NCBI GenBank assembly: GCA_947503655.1
Contig: CANNEP010000018.1
Span: 1 to 44,580, forward strand
Direction: 5' to 3'
DNA length: 44,580 bases
DNA from: an uncultured Microbacterium sp.
Lineage (GTDB): Bacteria > Actinomycetota > Actinomycetes > Actinomycetales > Microbacteriaceae
Each line of letters opens with the position of its first letter. Position 1 is the stretch's first letter. The notes under the pieces are model-generated. The model made no database searches, was not told the origin of the DNA, and saw only the letters and a program-made list of their open reading frames with translations. The translations under genes and the position numbers were made by a program. Below are positions 22,479 through 30,780 of this stretch, one piece after another.

Positions 22479-22514
22479 AAAGTGGCCGCTGTCATCGCGA
22501 CAGCGGGCCACTTT
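22479..22514. terminator. pth: bidirectional terminator between pth and the DUF4190 gene
   Basis: AAAGTGGCCGCTGTC (22479-22493) pairs with GACAGC-G-GGCCACTTT (22499-22514) with one bulged G and a five-base loop. A's at the left end and T's at the right end let it serve both convergent genes. Confidence 0.88.
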
Positions 22515-22522
22515 CGTATGTC

Positions 22523-23230
22523 TTAGCCGAGCGGCATGCCGGCCATGATGCCGCCGATAGCGGCACCGACGGCCCAGAAGATGAACCCGGTGATGCCCAA
22601 AACGAGAGCGGCAATACCGTACCCTCGTCCCTTTCGCTGCACGATGGCGATGATGCCGAGCACAATCGCGGTGATGCCGGCGATCGTGCCGATCCACAGC
22701 GAAATCTCCAGCCACAGCACGCTGTCACGCACCGATGCAAAATACGACAGGTCGATCTCGGTGATGTCGAATTCGGTGATCGCACCGAACTCTTCTTGGA
22801 ACTCGGCAAAGCGACGAATCGCTGGCCCACCCAGGGCAAGAGCGAGGATGGCGCTACCGAGAGAAGCGATGAGCGCGAACACCAGGGCGACAACGCCCAG
22901 CGTCTTCTTTTGCGGCGGGAGCGTGCCGGGGTACTGACCGTACTGCGGGTATTGCGGCTGTGAGTACGGTGCCGCATACGTGCCGAAGGGGCTCGTCTGC
23001 TGCGGCTGCTGGCCCCACGTCGGTGGCTGTGGCTGCTGGGGCTCCCACGGTGCCGGTGGCGTGACCCGCGTGGCCTGCTGATCCCACGGGGCCTGAGGAG
23101 CCTGCGGCTGCTGCCCATAGCTGGGCAGCGGGGGCAGCGGCGGAACCAGGGGCTGCGCTGGGCGGGCCCCGGCGGTAGCGCCGGTGTCGGGGATGCTGTT
23201 GTCCGGCGAAGAATTAGGCGGCTGGTTCAC
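22523..23230 (-). CDS. Pro/Gln-rich DUF4190-type membrane protein
   Basis: A 235-residue protein of unknown function. Residues 1 to about 108 are a low-complexity Pro/Gln/Tyr/Gly cytoplasmic segment with repeated QPQ and PQY elements. A helix about 112-134 (LGVVALVFALIASLGSAILA), a polar acidic stretch, and two further hydrophobic spans (about 176-197 and 206-229) follow, matching the DUF4190/DUF4064 pattern in which G-x-x-A-L-V-L-G-I repeats. GTG 23230 has TAGTAT exactly six bases upstream on this strand, a leaderless start. It is divergent from mfd, whose own leaderless promoter begins about 55 bases away, and convergent with pth. Confidence 0.8.
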   Translation of the reverse strand: MNQPPNSSPDNSIPDTGATAGARPAQPLVPPLPPLPSYGQQPQAPQAPWDQQATRVTPPAPWEPQQPQPPTWGQQPQQTSPFGTYAAPYSQPQYPQYGQYPGTLPPQKKTLGVVALVFALIASLGSAILALALGGPAIRRFAEFQEEFGAITEFDITEIDLSYFASVRDSVLWLEISLWIGTIAGITAIVLGIIAIVQRKGRGYGIAALVLGITGFIFWAVGAAIGGIMAGMPLG

Positions 23231-23236
23231 GCCCCC

Positions 23237-23242
23237 ATACTA
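23237..23242 (-). promoter_or_regulatory. -10 hexamer of the DUF4190 gene
   Basis: TAGTAT on the minus strand, six bases (GGGGGC) before GTG 23230; leaderless arrangement. Confidence 0.5.
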
Positions 23243-23295
23243 GGGACTAACAGCGGCCAGATACTAGGTATCTCTGCTTTGTCGGACGCTCACCG

Positions 23296-23301
23296 TAGAC
23301 T
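23296..23301 (+). promoter_or_regulatory. mfd: -10 hexamer of mfd
   Basis: TAGACT, six bases (CTTCTG) before GTG 23308; leaderless arrangement, no Shine-Dalgarno. Confidence 0.5.
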
Positions 23302-23307
23302 CTTCTG

Positions 23308-26300
23308 GTGAGTTTGTCGGGGATTGTTCGTGCCATTGAAGCTTCCGAGGCCTTCGCTGGCCTCAACTACGTCGCTCTGAGCGATGCCAATGTATCGGTA
23401 GTCGATGGGCTCGATGCGCCGGTGTTGGCCGCCGCGCTCGCTAAGCGCGCGGCGTCGGGCAAACCCAGCGTGCTGGTTGCCGTAACGCCGACCGGCCGCC
23501 GTGCTGATGCACTCGCCGACGCCTTGCATGATCTGACCGATGCTGACGTGCGTGCCTTCCCCGCATGGGAGACGCTTCCGCACGAGCGTCTTAGCCCGAG
23601 CGCCGAAACCGTCGGCCGTCGCATTGAAACGCTCCGGGCGCTGCGCGCTTTTGACGGCTCGCGTCCGCTCATTATTACCGCCTCGGTTCGAGCCGCTCTG
23701 CAGCCGATCGCCCCCGGACTGGGCGAAGTGCATCCGATCGTTCTCGCCACCGGCGCTCGTGGCCACGAGCTCGACGCCATCGTGAACGGGCTCGTTGAAC
23801 TCGCGTATTCCCGCGTCGACATGGTGTCGCGCCGTGGTGAGTTTGCGGTGCGCGGTGGCATCCTTGACGTTTTTCCGGCGGTGGCGGATCACCCGTACCG
23901 TGTCGAATTCTTCGGCGATGAGGTCGACCAGATTCGTGCCTTCTCGGTATCTGACCAGCGTTCGCTCCCGGGCGACGTCACGTCGATCACACTGCCTGCG
24001 AGCCGCGAGCTCCTATTGACCCCGGCCGTCCGCTCCCGAGCCGCAGCCCTGGTTCCGGCGTTCCCCGGTGTCGCCGCCATGCTGGAGAAGATGTCGGCCG
24101 GCATTCCGGTCGAGGGCATGGAGTCGCTGACGCCCGCGCTGGTCGACGATCTCGTGTCTATTGCCGGGTACTTGCCCCGTGGTTCCGCCGTCGCACTCAT
24201 CGACCCGGAGCGCTCGCGTGGTCGCGCGGCGACCCTGGGCGATACCAATCGCGAGTTCTTGGAGGCCGCGTGGAGCGCCGCGACCGGTGGCGCTGAGGCT
24301 CCCGTCGATCTCGGTGCGGGGGACTTCTTGACGCTAGGAGATTTGCGCAGTGCCGTGCTCGACGGCGGCAACGTGTGGTGGTCGCTCAGTCCATTTGATC
24401 CGGGTGACGCGGAAGACGCCGATGACACACGCTTCCCGGGGTCACCGGTGCCGTCGTTCCAGGGCAACGTCGAAGGCGCAACCGGTTTCGTAGCCGATCT
24501 CGTGTCGCAGGGTTGGGCGGTCGTCGTTGTCGCGGCCGGTGCCGGCCTCGTGGAGCGCGGGCGCGACGTGCTTTCGGAGCGCGGAGTCGCCGCTCGCGTC
24601 GTTGACGATCTGACCGAGGCGCCCGTATCGGGCGTCGTGACGCTCGTGCGTGGCAGCGCAGAGGCGGGCTTCATCAGCCCCGAAGCGCAACTCGCGGTGC
24701 TCACCGAAAACGAGTTCTACGGACGCACAATCGGTGGTTCCGCCGGCCCGAAGAAGCTCGCGTCGCGGCGCAAGAACGTGGTCGACCCGCTGCAACTCAA
24801 GAATGGTGACTTCGTCGTGCACTCGACGCACGGCATTGGCAAGTTCGTCGAGATGACGCAGCGCGAAGTGTCCAGCGGCGGCCGCAACCCGAAGAAGACC
24901 ATCCGCGACTACCTCGTCATTGAGTACGCGCCTTCGAAGCGCGGCTACCCAGGCGACAAACTATTTGTGCCGACTGATCAGCTCGACCTGCTGTCGCGCT
25001 ACGTCGGTGGCGAGGCGCCCGTGCTCAGCAAGATGGGCGGCAGCGACTGGGCGCAGGCGAAGACCAAGGCTCGCAAGGCGGTTCGCGATATCGCGGTTGA
25101 ACTCGTCAAGCTGTACTCCGCGCGCATGGCGGCCAAGGGGCACGCGTTCGGGCCCGATACGCCGTGGCAGCGCGAACTTGAAGAGGCCTTCCCCTTCGCA
25201 GAGACTGCCGACCAGCTGCAGACGATCGACGAGATCAAAGCAGACATGGAGAAGCCGATCCCGATGGATCGCCTCCTCTCCGGAGACGTCGGCTTCGGCA
25301 AGACCGAGGTGGCCGTTCGTGCCGCCTTCAAGGCGATTCAAGACGGCAAGCAGGTCGCGATGCTGGTGCCCACGACGCTGTTGGTCAAGCAACACCTTGA
25401 GACGTTCACCGAGCGATTCGCGGGCTTCCCCGTCAAGGTGAAGCCGCTGTCGCGCTTCCAGACCGACAAGCAGGCGCGTGACATCGTGGCGGGCTTGTTG
25501 GACGGAACCGTCGACATGGTGATCGGCACGCACCGCATTTTGACGGAGCAAGTGAAGTTCAAAGACCTCGGCCTGCTCATCATCGATGAGGAACAGCGCT
25601 TCGGCGTCGAGCACAAAGATACTCTCAAGAAGATGAAGACCAACGTCGATATTCTCGCGATGAGTGCGACGCCGATCCCGCGCACGCTGGAGATGGCGGT
25701 CACCGGTATTCGTGAAATGTCGACCCTGCAGACGCCGCCGGAGGATCGCCACCCGATTCTGTCGTTCGTCGGCCCGAACAACGACAAGCAGGTCGCTGCG
25801 GCCATTCGCCGTGAACTCCTGCGCGAGGGCCAGATCTTCTTCGTGCACAACCGTGTGCAGTCGATCCAGCGCGTTGCCGCGCACCTGGCGGAGTTGGTTC
25901 CGGAAGCTCGCATCGCCGTCGCACATGGACAAATGGGGGAGCACGCGCTCGAGCAGGTCGTTGACGCGTTCTGGGAGCGCGAATTCGACGTGCTGGTGTC
26001 GACCACGATCATTGAAACCGGCCTCGACATCTCCAACGCCAACACGATCATCATCGACAAGGCCGACAAATACGGCCTCAGCCAGCTGCACCAGTTGCGT
26101 GGCCGCGTCGGTCGTGGCCGTGAGCGCGCCTACGCGTACTTCCTTTACGACGATGCCAAGCCGCTCACCGAAACAGCGGCCGACCGCCTCCAGACGATCG
26201 CAGTGAACAACGACCTGGGCTCGGGCATGCAGGTCGCACTGAAAGACCTCGAGATTCGCGGCGCGGGCAACATGCTCGGCGGCGAACAGGCCGGTCACAT

Positions 26301-26862
26301 CGCCGGTGTTGGCTTCGACCTGTACCTGCGCATGATCGGTGAAGCGGTCGCGACATTCCGCGGTGAAGAGACCGACGGGCCGACTGAATTGCGTCTCGAG
26401 TTGCCGCTCGATGCGCGCATTCCCGAGACCTACATTGATAGCGAGCGGTTGCGCCTCGAGGCGTACCAGAAGCTGTCGGCTGCGGCCTCGCTCACGGCAA
26501 AAGACGACGCGATCGACCTCGTGATCGACGAACTACAGGACCGCTACGGAACCATGCCTGCCGAGGTGAAGGGGCTGGTGTCGGTTGCGCGGTTGCGTCG
26601 TCGCGCTGCGAAATCGGGGCTGGAAGATGTTGTCGCGATGGGCAAGAACCTGCGTTTGGCGCCCGCGCACTTCCCGGATTCGATTCGCGTGCGCATGCAG
26701 CGCCTGTACCCGCAGGCGAAGCTTGTTGGCAGCGGCGACGCACTCGTGGTTCCGCTGCCGACGTCCGGCGGTGAAATGTACGAGTCGGAAGATCTGCTGA
26801 CGTGGGTCAACCAGCTGTTGAACGCGCTGTACCCGTTGCCAGAGAAACCGGCCGAATCGTAG
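23308..26862 (+). CDS. mfd: transcription-repair coupling factor
   Basis: Mfd removes RNA polymerase stalled at DNA lesions and recruits UvrA. The 1184-residue protein has the usual full length and order: a UvrB-like N-terminal module (about 1-380, with FPAWETLPHERLSPS and GGILDVFP), the RNA-polymerase-interacting CarD-like domain (about 495-590, GDFVVHSTHGIGKF), and the RecG-like translocase with Walker A SGDVGFGKTEVA, the motif-II box LLIIDEEQRFG, GTHRIL, and motif V-VI STTIIETGLDI and QLRGRVGRG. The C-terminal TRCF domain follows. GTG 23308 lacks a ribosome binding site but has TAGACT six bases upstream. No anomaly. Confidence 0.97.
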   Translation: MSLSGIVRAIEASEAFAGLNYVALSDANVSVVDGLDAPVLAAALAKRAASGKPSVLVAVTPTGRRADALADALHDLTDADVRAFPAWETLPHERLSPSAETVGRRIETLRALRAFDGSRPLIITASVRAALQPIAPGLGEVHPIVLATGARGHELDAIVNGLVELAYSRVDMVSRRGEFAVRGGILDVFPAVADHPYRVEFFGDEVDQIRAFSVSDQRSLPGDVTSITLPASRELLLTPAVRSRAAALVPAFPGVAAMLEKMSAGIPVEGMESLTPALVDDLVSIAGYLPRGSAVALIDPERSRGRAATLGDTNREFLEAAWSAATGGAEAPVDLGAGDFLTLGDLRSAVLDGGNVWWSLSPFDPGDAEDADDTRFPGSPVPSFQGNVEGATGFVADLVSQGWAVVVVAAGAGLVERGRDVLSERGVAARVVDDLTEAPVSGVVTLVRGSAEAGFISPEAQLAVLTENEFYGRTIGGSAGPKKLASRRKNVVDPLQLKNGDFVVHSTHGIGKFVEMTQREVSSGGRNPKKTIRDYLVIEYAPSKRGYPGDKLFVPTDQLDLLSRYVGGEAPVLSKMGGSDWAQAKTKARKAVRDIAVELVKLYSARMAAKGHAFGPDTPWQRELEEAFPFAETADQLQTIDEIKADMEKPIPMDRLLSGDVGFGKTEVAVRAAFKAIQDGKQVAMLVPTTLLVKQHLETFTERFAGFPVKVKPLSRFQTDKQARDIVAGLLDGTVDMVIGTHRILTEQVKFKDLGLLIIDEEQRFGVEHKDTLKKMKTNVDILAMSATPIPRTLEMAVTGIREMSTLQTPPEDRHPILSFVGPNNDKQVAAAIRRELLREGQIFFVHNRVQSIQRVAAHLAELVPEARIAVAHGQMGEHALEQVVDAFWEREFDVLVSTTIIETGLDISNANTIIIDKADKYGLSQLHQLRGRVGRGRERAYAYFLYDDAKPLTETAADRLQTIAVNNDLGSGMQVALKDLEIRGAGNMLGGEQAGHIAGVGFDLYLRMIGEAVATFRGEETDGPTELRLELPLDARIPETYIDSERLRLEAYQKLSAAASLTAKDDAIDLVIDELQDRYGTMPAEVKGLVSVARLRRRAAKSGLEDVVAMGKNLRLAPAHFPDSIRVRMQRLYPQAKLVGSGDALVVPLPTSGGEMYESEDLLTWVNQLLNALYPLPEKPAES

Positions 26863-26882
26863 CGATCGCGGCTTGAACGCGG

Positions 26883-26888
26883 TAGCGT
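26883..26888 (+). promoter_or_regulatory. -10 hexamer of the hexapeptide-repeat protein gene
   Basis: TAGCGT, six bases (CTGGCC) before ATG 26895; leaderless arrangement. Confidence 0.45.
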
Positions 26889-26894
26889 CTGGCC

Positions 26895-27500
26895 ATGCTG
26901 TATGAACACCTGGGCGCCACGCCCCGCATTCATCCGGACGCCGTCGTTGCGCCGACCGCTGTGATCTCCGGTGACGTTGTCATTGGTGCCGAATGTCAGA
27001 TTCTGCACGGCGCGGTGATCACGAGTGAGGGCGGGCCCATCGTTCTCGGTGAGAACGTGATTGTGATGGAGAACGCCGTGATTCGTGCCGCGGCGTCGGC
27101 CCCGGTGCACATTGGTGACCACACGCTGATTGGCCCGGGAGCCTCGATCAGCGGGGCGACGGTGGGAGAAGAAGTCTTTCTCGCGACCGGCACGCGCGTG
27201 TTCAACGGCGCTCGCATCGGTGACCGGGCCGATATTCGCATCAATGCGGTCGTGCATTTGCGTACGGTGTTGCCGGACGACGCCGTCGTGCCGATCGGCT
27301 GGGTGGCCGTCGGTGACCCCGTCGAGATTCTGCCACCGCACGAGCATGACCGCATTTGGGTCGCGCAACGTGAACTCGATTTCCCCGGTTATGTTTTCGG
27401 CGTTGACCGGGACACTCCTGACGTTATGGTGCAGTTGACGGAGCGGTACGGGCGCGCGCTGGCGCGTCATCGCGACGACAAACCGGTTGCAGACGCGTAG
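26895..27500 (+). CDS. gamma-carbonic-anhydrase-like hexapeptide-repeat protein, zinc ligands not conserved
   Basis: A 201-residue left-handed beta-helix protein with hexapeptide repeats from about residue 15 to 150 (e.g. VVAPTAVISGDVVIGAEC, LIGPGASISGATVG) and a C-terminal helix. It aligns with the gamma-carbonic-anhydrase/YrdA group. However, the segments that hold the three zinc-binding histidines in that group read VIRAAA, GPGASI and SGA, so none of the three is His. Carbonic anhydrase activity is therefore doubtful, and a scaffold or acyltransferase-like role is possible. ATG 26895 has TAGCGT six bases upstream, 33 bases after mfd. Its stop codon TAG is also the first three bases of the nhaA -10-like hexamer. 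Confidence 0.8.
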   Translation: MLYEHLGATPRIHPDAVVAPTAVISGDVVIGAECQILHGAVITSEGGPIVLGENVIVMENAVIRAAASAPVHIGDHTLIGPGASISGATVGEEVFLATGTRVFNGARIGDRADIRINAVVHLRTVLPDDAVVPIGWVAVGDPVEILPPHEHDRIWVAQRELDFPGYVFGVDRDTPDVMVQLTERYGRALARHRDDKPVADA

Positions 27501-27579
27501 ACTGGCCGAGGTCCTTTCGGGGCTGTGGTGTGTCGGGAAGCCTGGTCGACGATTCCTAACCGAACCTCTGGAGTGAATC
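27498..27579 (+). promoter_or_regulatory. nhaA: nhaA promoter and structured leader
   Basis: TAGACT (27498-27503) is a -10-like hexamer that uses the preceding stop codon. The leader of about 75 bases can be closed by GAGGT (27508-27512) with ACCTC (27564-27568), and holds a small GTCG/CGAC hairpin (27532-27535 and 27546-27549) and GGAA/TTCC (27536-27539 and 27552-27555) pairing in competition. The closing arm ends two bases before the GGAG ribosome binding site, a riboswitch-like layout. No family is assigned. Confidence 0.4.
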
Positions 27580-28740
27580 GTGAAGTTACTGCGTTCTGCC
27601 CGTTTTCCCGCCATCATGCTGTTGTGTGCAGCCGCGGTTGGCCTCATTCTGGCGAACTCGCCGCTGGGCCCGGCGCTCGCCGATCTCCGTGGAACTCACC
27701 TTGCCGCGGAAGGCAGCGCGTTCGACCTATCGATCGGGCACTGGATTTCTGACGGCCTCCTCGCGATCTTCTTCTTCACCGCGGCCATCGAACTGCGCTA
27801 CGAACTCACGAAGGGTGCGCTGCGCGAACCCAGGAAGGCCATGGTTCCGGCGATTGCTGCCGCCGGCGGCGTGATTGTTCCGGTTCTCGTATACCTCGCC
27901 TTTGCGAACGGCACGCAGTATGCAAACGGGTGGCCGATTCCGACTGCCACTGACATCGCCTTCGCGCTGGGTGTGCTGGCCGTCTTCGGCCGCGGACTGC
28001 CGGGAGCCGTGCGCGCGTTCTTGCTCGCGCTCGCGATCTTGGACGACATTGTCGGCATTATCTTCATCGCCGTGCTCTTTACGAACGACCTGCAGCCGCT
28101 GTGGCTGGCAGCCGCCGGCGGACTCGTGCTCGTGTTCTTCGTGCTGAGCCGCATGAAGCCCCGCACCACGACCGATGCCGCGCTTCGCCAGGCAGCCCTG
28201 CTGATCATCGCAATCGCAACATGGGGCATGGTCTACCAGAGCGGTGTGCACGCCACGATCGCCGGTGTCGCGCTGGGCTTTGCCATGGCGCCGCGCAAGG
28301 CCGACCGTCTGCGCCACCGGCTCGAGCCTTGGGTCAATGCCCTCGTGCTCCCCATCTTTGCCTTCTCTTCGGCAGCCGTGATGGTTCCGTCCGTCAGCAT
28401 GGGCGAACTGACTCCCGCGTTTTGGGGAATTCTGGTCGCGCTGCCGGTCGGCAAGATCATCGGTATCGCGCTCGCCGGTTACCTGGCGCAAAAGGCGCTC
28501 GGCACGCAGTCCGACAGTCACTTGCCCGTCGGCGACTTGATCGCCGCCGGTGCACTCGGCGGAATCGGATTCACGGTCTCCCTATTGCTCGGTGAACTCG
28601 CGTTCGCTGGCGACGCCGAAGTACGCGCAGAAGTGACACTCGCGGTGCTTGCCGGCTCGATCATCTCTATGGTGCTCGCCGGGATCTTCGTATCGTTGCG
28701 AGCCCACAAGTACCGAAAGGTTGCCGCCGTTGACAGCTGA
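27580..28740 (+). CDS. nhaA: Na+/H+ antiporter NhaA
   Basis: NhaA exchanges protons for Na+ and controls pH and sodium at the plasma membrane. The 386-residue protein has about twelve hydrophobic helices and the family core PTATDIAFALGVLAVFGRG followed by LALAILDDIVGIIF, whose paired Asp residues bind ion and proton. The segment ASISG-like cap at the C-terminus reads AAGALGGIGFTVSLLLGELA as in the family. GTG 27580 is served by GGAG six bases upstream and lies behind a possible structured leader. Its last 11 bases overlap the likely TTG start of mazG. Confidence 0.94.
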   Translation: MKLLRSARFPAIMLLCAAAVGLILANSPLGPALADLRGTHLAAEGSAFDLSIGHWISDGLLAIFFFTAAIELRYELTKGALREPRKAMVPAIAAAGGVIVPVLVYLAFANGTQYANGWPIPTATDIAFALGVLAVFGRGLPGAVRAFLLALAILDDIVGIIFIAVLFTNDLQPLWLAAAGGLVLVFFVLSRMKPRTTTDAALRQAALLIIAIATWGMVYQSGVHATIAGVALGFAMAPRKADRLRHRLEPWVNALVLPIFAFSSAAVMVPSVSMGELTPAFWGILVALPVGKIIGIALAGYLAQKALGTQSDSHLPVGDLIAAGALGGIGFTVSLLLGELAFAGDAEVRAEVTLAVLAGSIISMVLAGIFVSLRAHKYRKVAAVDS

Positions 28741-29365
28741 CCCCCTCCGCCGCTCTGCCGACACCATGCGTGCCGTGCAAGAGAGGTGTGTGTGGAGTCA
28801 GCAGATGACGCACGAAGCCCTGCTGCCGTACCTGATCGAAGAGGCGCACGAACTCGTCGACGCGGTTGAGCGTGGGTCGGATGACGACCTGCGCGAAGAA
28901 CTTGGCGACGTGCTGTGGCAAGTGCTGTTTCACAGCGAGATCGCTTCACGTGAAGGTCGATTCTCGATCGATGACGTCGCCGGAGAGCTGGCCGACAAGA
29001 TGACTCGTCGTCACCCGCACGTTTTTGCGGGGGAGACCGCTGAGACGCCGGAGCAGGTTCTCGTGCTCTGGAACGCCGCCAAGGCTGCCGAGAAGCGGGA
29101 GCGCCGCAGCGTGCTGGACGGCGTCGCCCGATCAATGCCGGCGCTCGCGTATGCGCAGAAGGTGCTGGGCAAAGCCTCGTCGGTCGGCGTCGAAGCTCCC
29201 GTGTTGCCGCTCGCGCTCGAGACAGAAGAAGACCTAGGCGTCGCGCTGTTGGCGCTGGCCGGGCTTGCGCGCGAGCGTGGATTAGACGCCGAAGCTCTGT
29301 TGCGAGCCGAGGTACGACGCGTTGAAGCTCGCGTGCGAGACGCGGAGTCTTCCTCCGGTCGTTGA
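28730..29365 (+). CDS. mazG: MazG-family nucleoside triphosphate pyrophosphohydrolase
   Basis: Hydrolyses NTPs/dNTPs to monophosphates and diphosphate, a house-cleaning or (p)ppGpp-linked function. The 211-residue protein carries the metal-binding four-helix signature LLPYLIEEAHELVDAVE and LREELGDVLWQVLFH, with the paired acidic residues expected of MazG. The family segment C-P-W-D-R-x-Q-T-H reads CVWSQQMTH here. I chose TTG 28730 (GAAAGG nine bases upstream, overlapping the nhaA stop) because the domain needs the residues before the next start, ATG 28766. Length is close to the short actinobacterial form, with one complete MazG domain and a degenerate C-terminal region. Confidence 0.85.
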   Translation: MTADPLRRSADTMRAVQERCVWSQQMTHEALLPYLIEEAHELVDAVERGSDDDLREELGDVLWQVLFHSEIASREGRFSIDDVAGELADKMTRRHPHVFAGETAETPEQVLVLWNAAKAAEKRERRSVLDGVARSMPALAYAQKVLGKASSVGVEAPVLPLALETEEDLGVALLALAGLARERGLDAEALLRAEVRRVEARVRDAESSSGR

Positions 29366-29431
29366 GCGAGGACGCGTAGCGACCGAGAAGAAACGGATCG
29401 ACGTATCGAGATCGGTCGGGGGCGCCTCCTC

Positions 29432-29456
29432 GGGGGCGGGTTTCGGGGGATGGGGG
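29432..29456 (+). other. hisS: canonical G-quadruplex motif upstream of hisS
   Basis: Four G-runs, GGGGG-C-GGG-TTTC-GGGGG-AT-GGGGG, all with loops of one to four bases, end 21 bases before the hisS GTG on the coding strand. The motif continues into TGGAGGTGG. It is the only such G-run cluster noticed in the window. Confidence 0.75.
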
Positions 29457-29477
29457 TGGAGGTGGAAAGATAGGGGC

Positions 29478-30758
29478 GTGGCAAATGTGAACCCTCCCCG
29501 TGGCATGCGTGACTTCCTCCCGGCAGAAAAGGCGCGTCGTGAACGCGTACTGGCCGTGATCCGTGAGCGATACCGCGCCCATGGTTTTGATGAGATCGAA
29601 ACCCCCGTGGTTGAGGACTACGCCCGTCTGCACTCCGGAATGGGGGGCGACAACGAAAAGCTGTCGTTCTCGATCCTGAAGCGCGGCCTCGAAGCCAACG
29701 ACTTTGTCACGTCCGAAGGTGACGTGGCGACCCTTGCCGACCTCGGCCTGCGGTTCGATCTGACGGTTCCGCTCGCCCGCTTCTACGCGACCAACCGCGG
29801 CGACCTGCCCACGGTGTTCCGCTCGATCCAGATGGCTCCCGTGTGGCGCGCCGAGCGCCCGCAAAAGGGTCGTTACCGCCAGTTCGTGCAGTGCGACATC
29901 GACATCATCGGTGACGCGTCAGCGCGCGCCGAGGCCGAACTCATCGTCGCAACCCTCGACACCGTTGACGCCCTCGGCCTGGAAGGCGCGAGCGTGCGCA
30001 TCAACGACCGCCGCGCGCTCGACGCGATGCTCGATGTCTTCGGATTCACTGGCGATGAGCGCCCCGGCGTGCTCATCACGATCGACAAGCTCGACAAGAT
30101 CGGTGCCGAAGGCATCGTTGCGGAGCTACGGGAACGCGGAACCACGGCTGCCGCTGTCGACGCATTCGAAGGTTTCCTGCGTCGACCGGTGACGCTGGAA
30201 TACCGTCCATTCGGCGAGGGCCAGATTCGCAAGGCGCTGCCCGCTGGCGTACCCGATGAGGTCATCGAGCACCTTGTCGGCATTGGTGAGGCTGTCGTCG
30301 CGGCCCGCGGCGGCGAAGCACCCCTCGTCTTCGACCCGTTCCTCGTGCGCGGCATGGGCTACTACACCGGAACCATTTTCGAGCTCGCGCACCCGAGCGT
30401 GAACTACTCACTCGGTGGCGGCGGCCGCTACGACGGCATGATCGGCCGGTTCCTCGGTCAAGACGTGCCGGCCGTCGGCTTCTCGATCGGCTTCGAGCGC
30501 ATCGTTGACCTGCTCGAGGCCAGCGAAGCCGACGCGACGCCCGCTCTCGTTCTCGTGCACGACAAGAACGTCACCGTGAACCAGCTCATCGCGCTCAAGG
30601 CAGAGTTGATTCGCGAGGGCATGCGGGTACGTGTCGAACAGCGCACGAAGAACCTCAACGGTCTCCTCACGCGCGCGCAGGCCGATGGCTACACGGCGTT
30701 TGCCACGGTCACCGCTCACACCACGCGCGAGACGGTCGAGATTAAGACCCTCGGGTAG
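29478..30758 (+). CDS. hisS: histidyl-tRNA synthetase
   Basis: Class II synthetase charging tRNA-His, 426 residues. Motif 1 region PPRGMRDFLP at the N-terminus, TPVVEDY, motif 2 RAERPQKGRYRQFVQCDIDI, the histidine-binding segment RGMGYYTGTIFEL and motif 3 GGRYDGMIG with PAVGFSIGFERI are visible, followed by the C-terminal anticodon-binding domain. The open frame begins further upstream, but GTG 29478 gives the family N-terminus. AAAGAT six bases upstream fits a leaderless start, and AGGGG is too close to be a good ribosome binding site. A G-quadruplex motif lies at 29432-29456. Confidence 0.94.
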   Translation: MANVNPPRGMRDFLPAEKARRERVLAVIRERYRAHGFDEIETPVVEDYARLHSGMGGDNEKLSFSILKRGLEANDFVTSEGDVATLADLGLRFDLTVPLARFYATNRGDLPTVFRSIQMAPVWRAERPQKGRYRQFVQCDIDIIGDASARAEAELIVATLDTVDALGLEGASVRINDRRALDAMLDVFGFTGDERPGVLITIDKLDKIGAEGIVAELRERGTTAAAVDAFEGFLRRPVTLEYRPFGEGQIRKALPAGVPDEVIEHLVGIGEAVVAARGGEAPLVFDPFLVRGMGYYTGTIFELAHPSVNYSLGGGGRYDGMIGRFLGQDVPAVGFSIGFERIVDLLEASEADATPALVLVHDKNVTVNQLIALKAELIREGMRVRVEQRTKNLNGLLTRAQADGYTAFATVTAHTTRETVEIKTLG

Positions 30759-30780
30759 TCGGTGGCTCGTTTCGGTGCGC

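Noticed and set aside
24961..26298. 445-codon open frame antisense to mfd
   Set aside because: Shadow of the highly biased mfd codons; no recognisable domains, no ribosome binding site, and mfd is certain.
27727..28521. 264-codon open frame antisense to nhaA, and the 448-codon frame 28518-29864 antisense to mazG and hisS
   Set aside because: Low-complexity Arg/Gly/His shadows with no motif or start signal.
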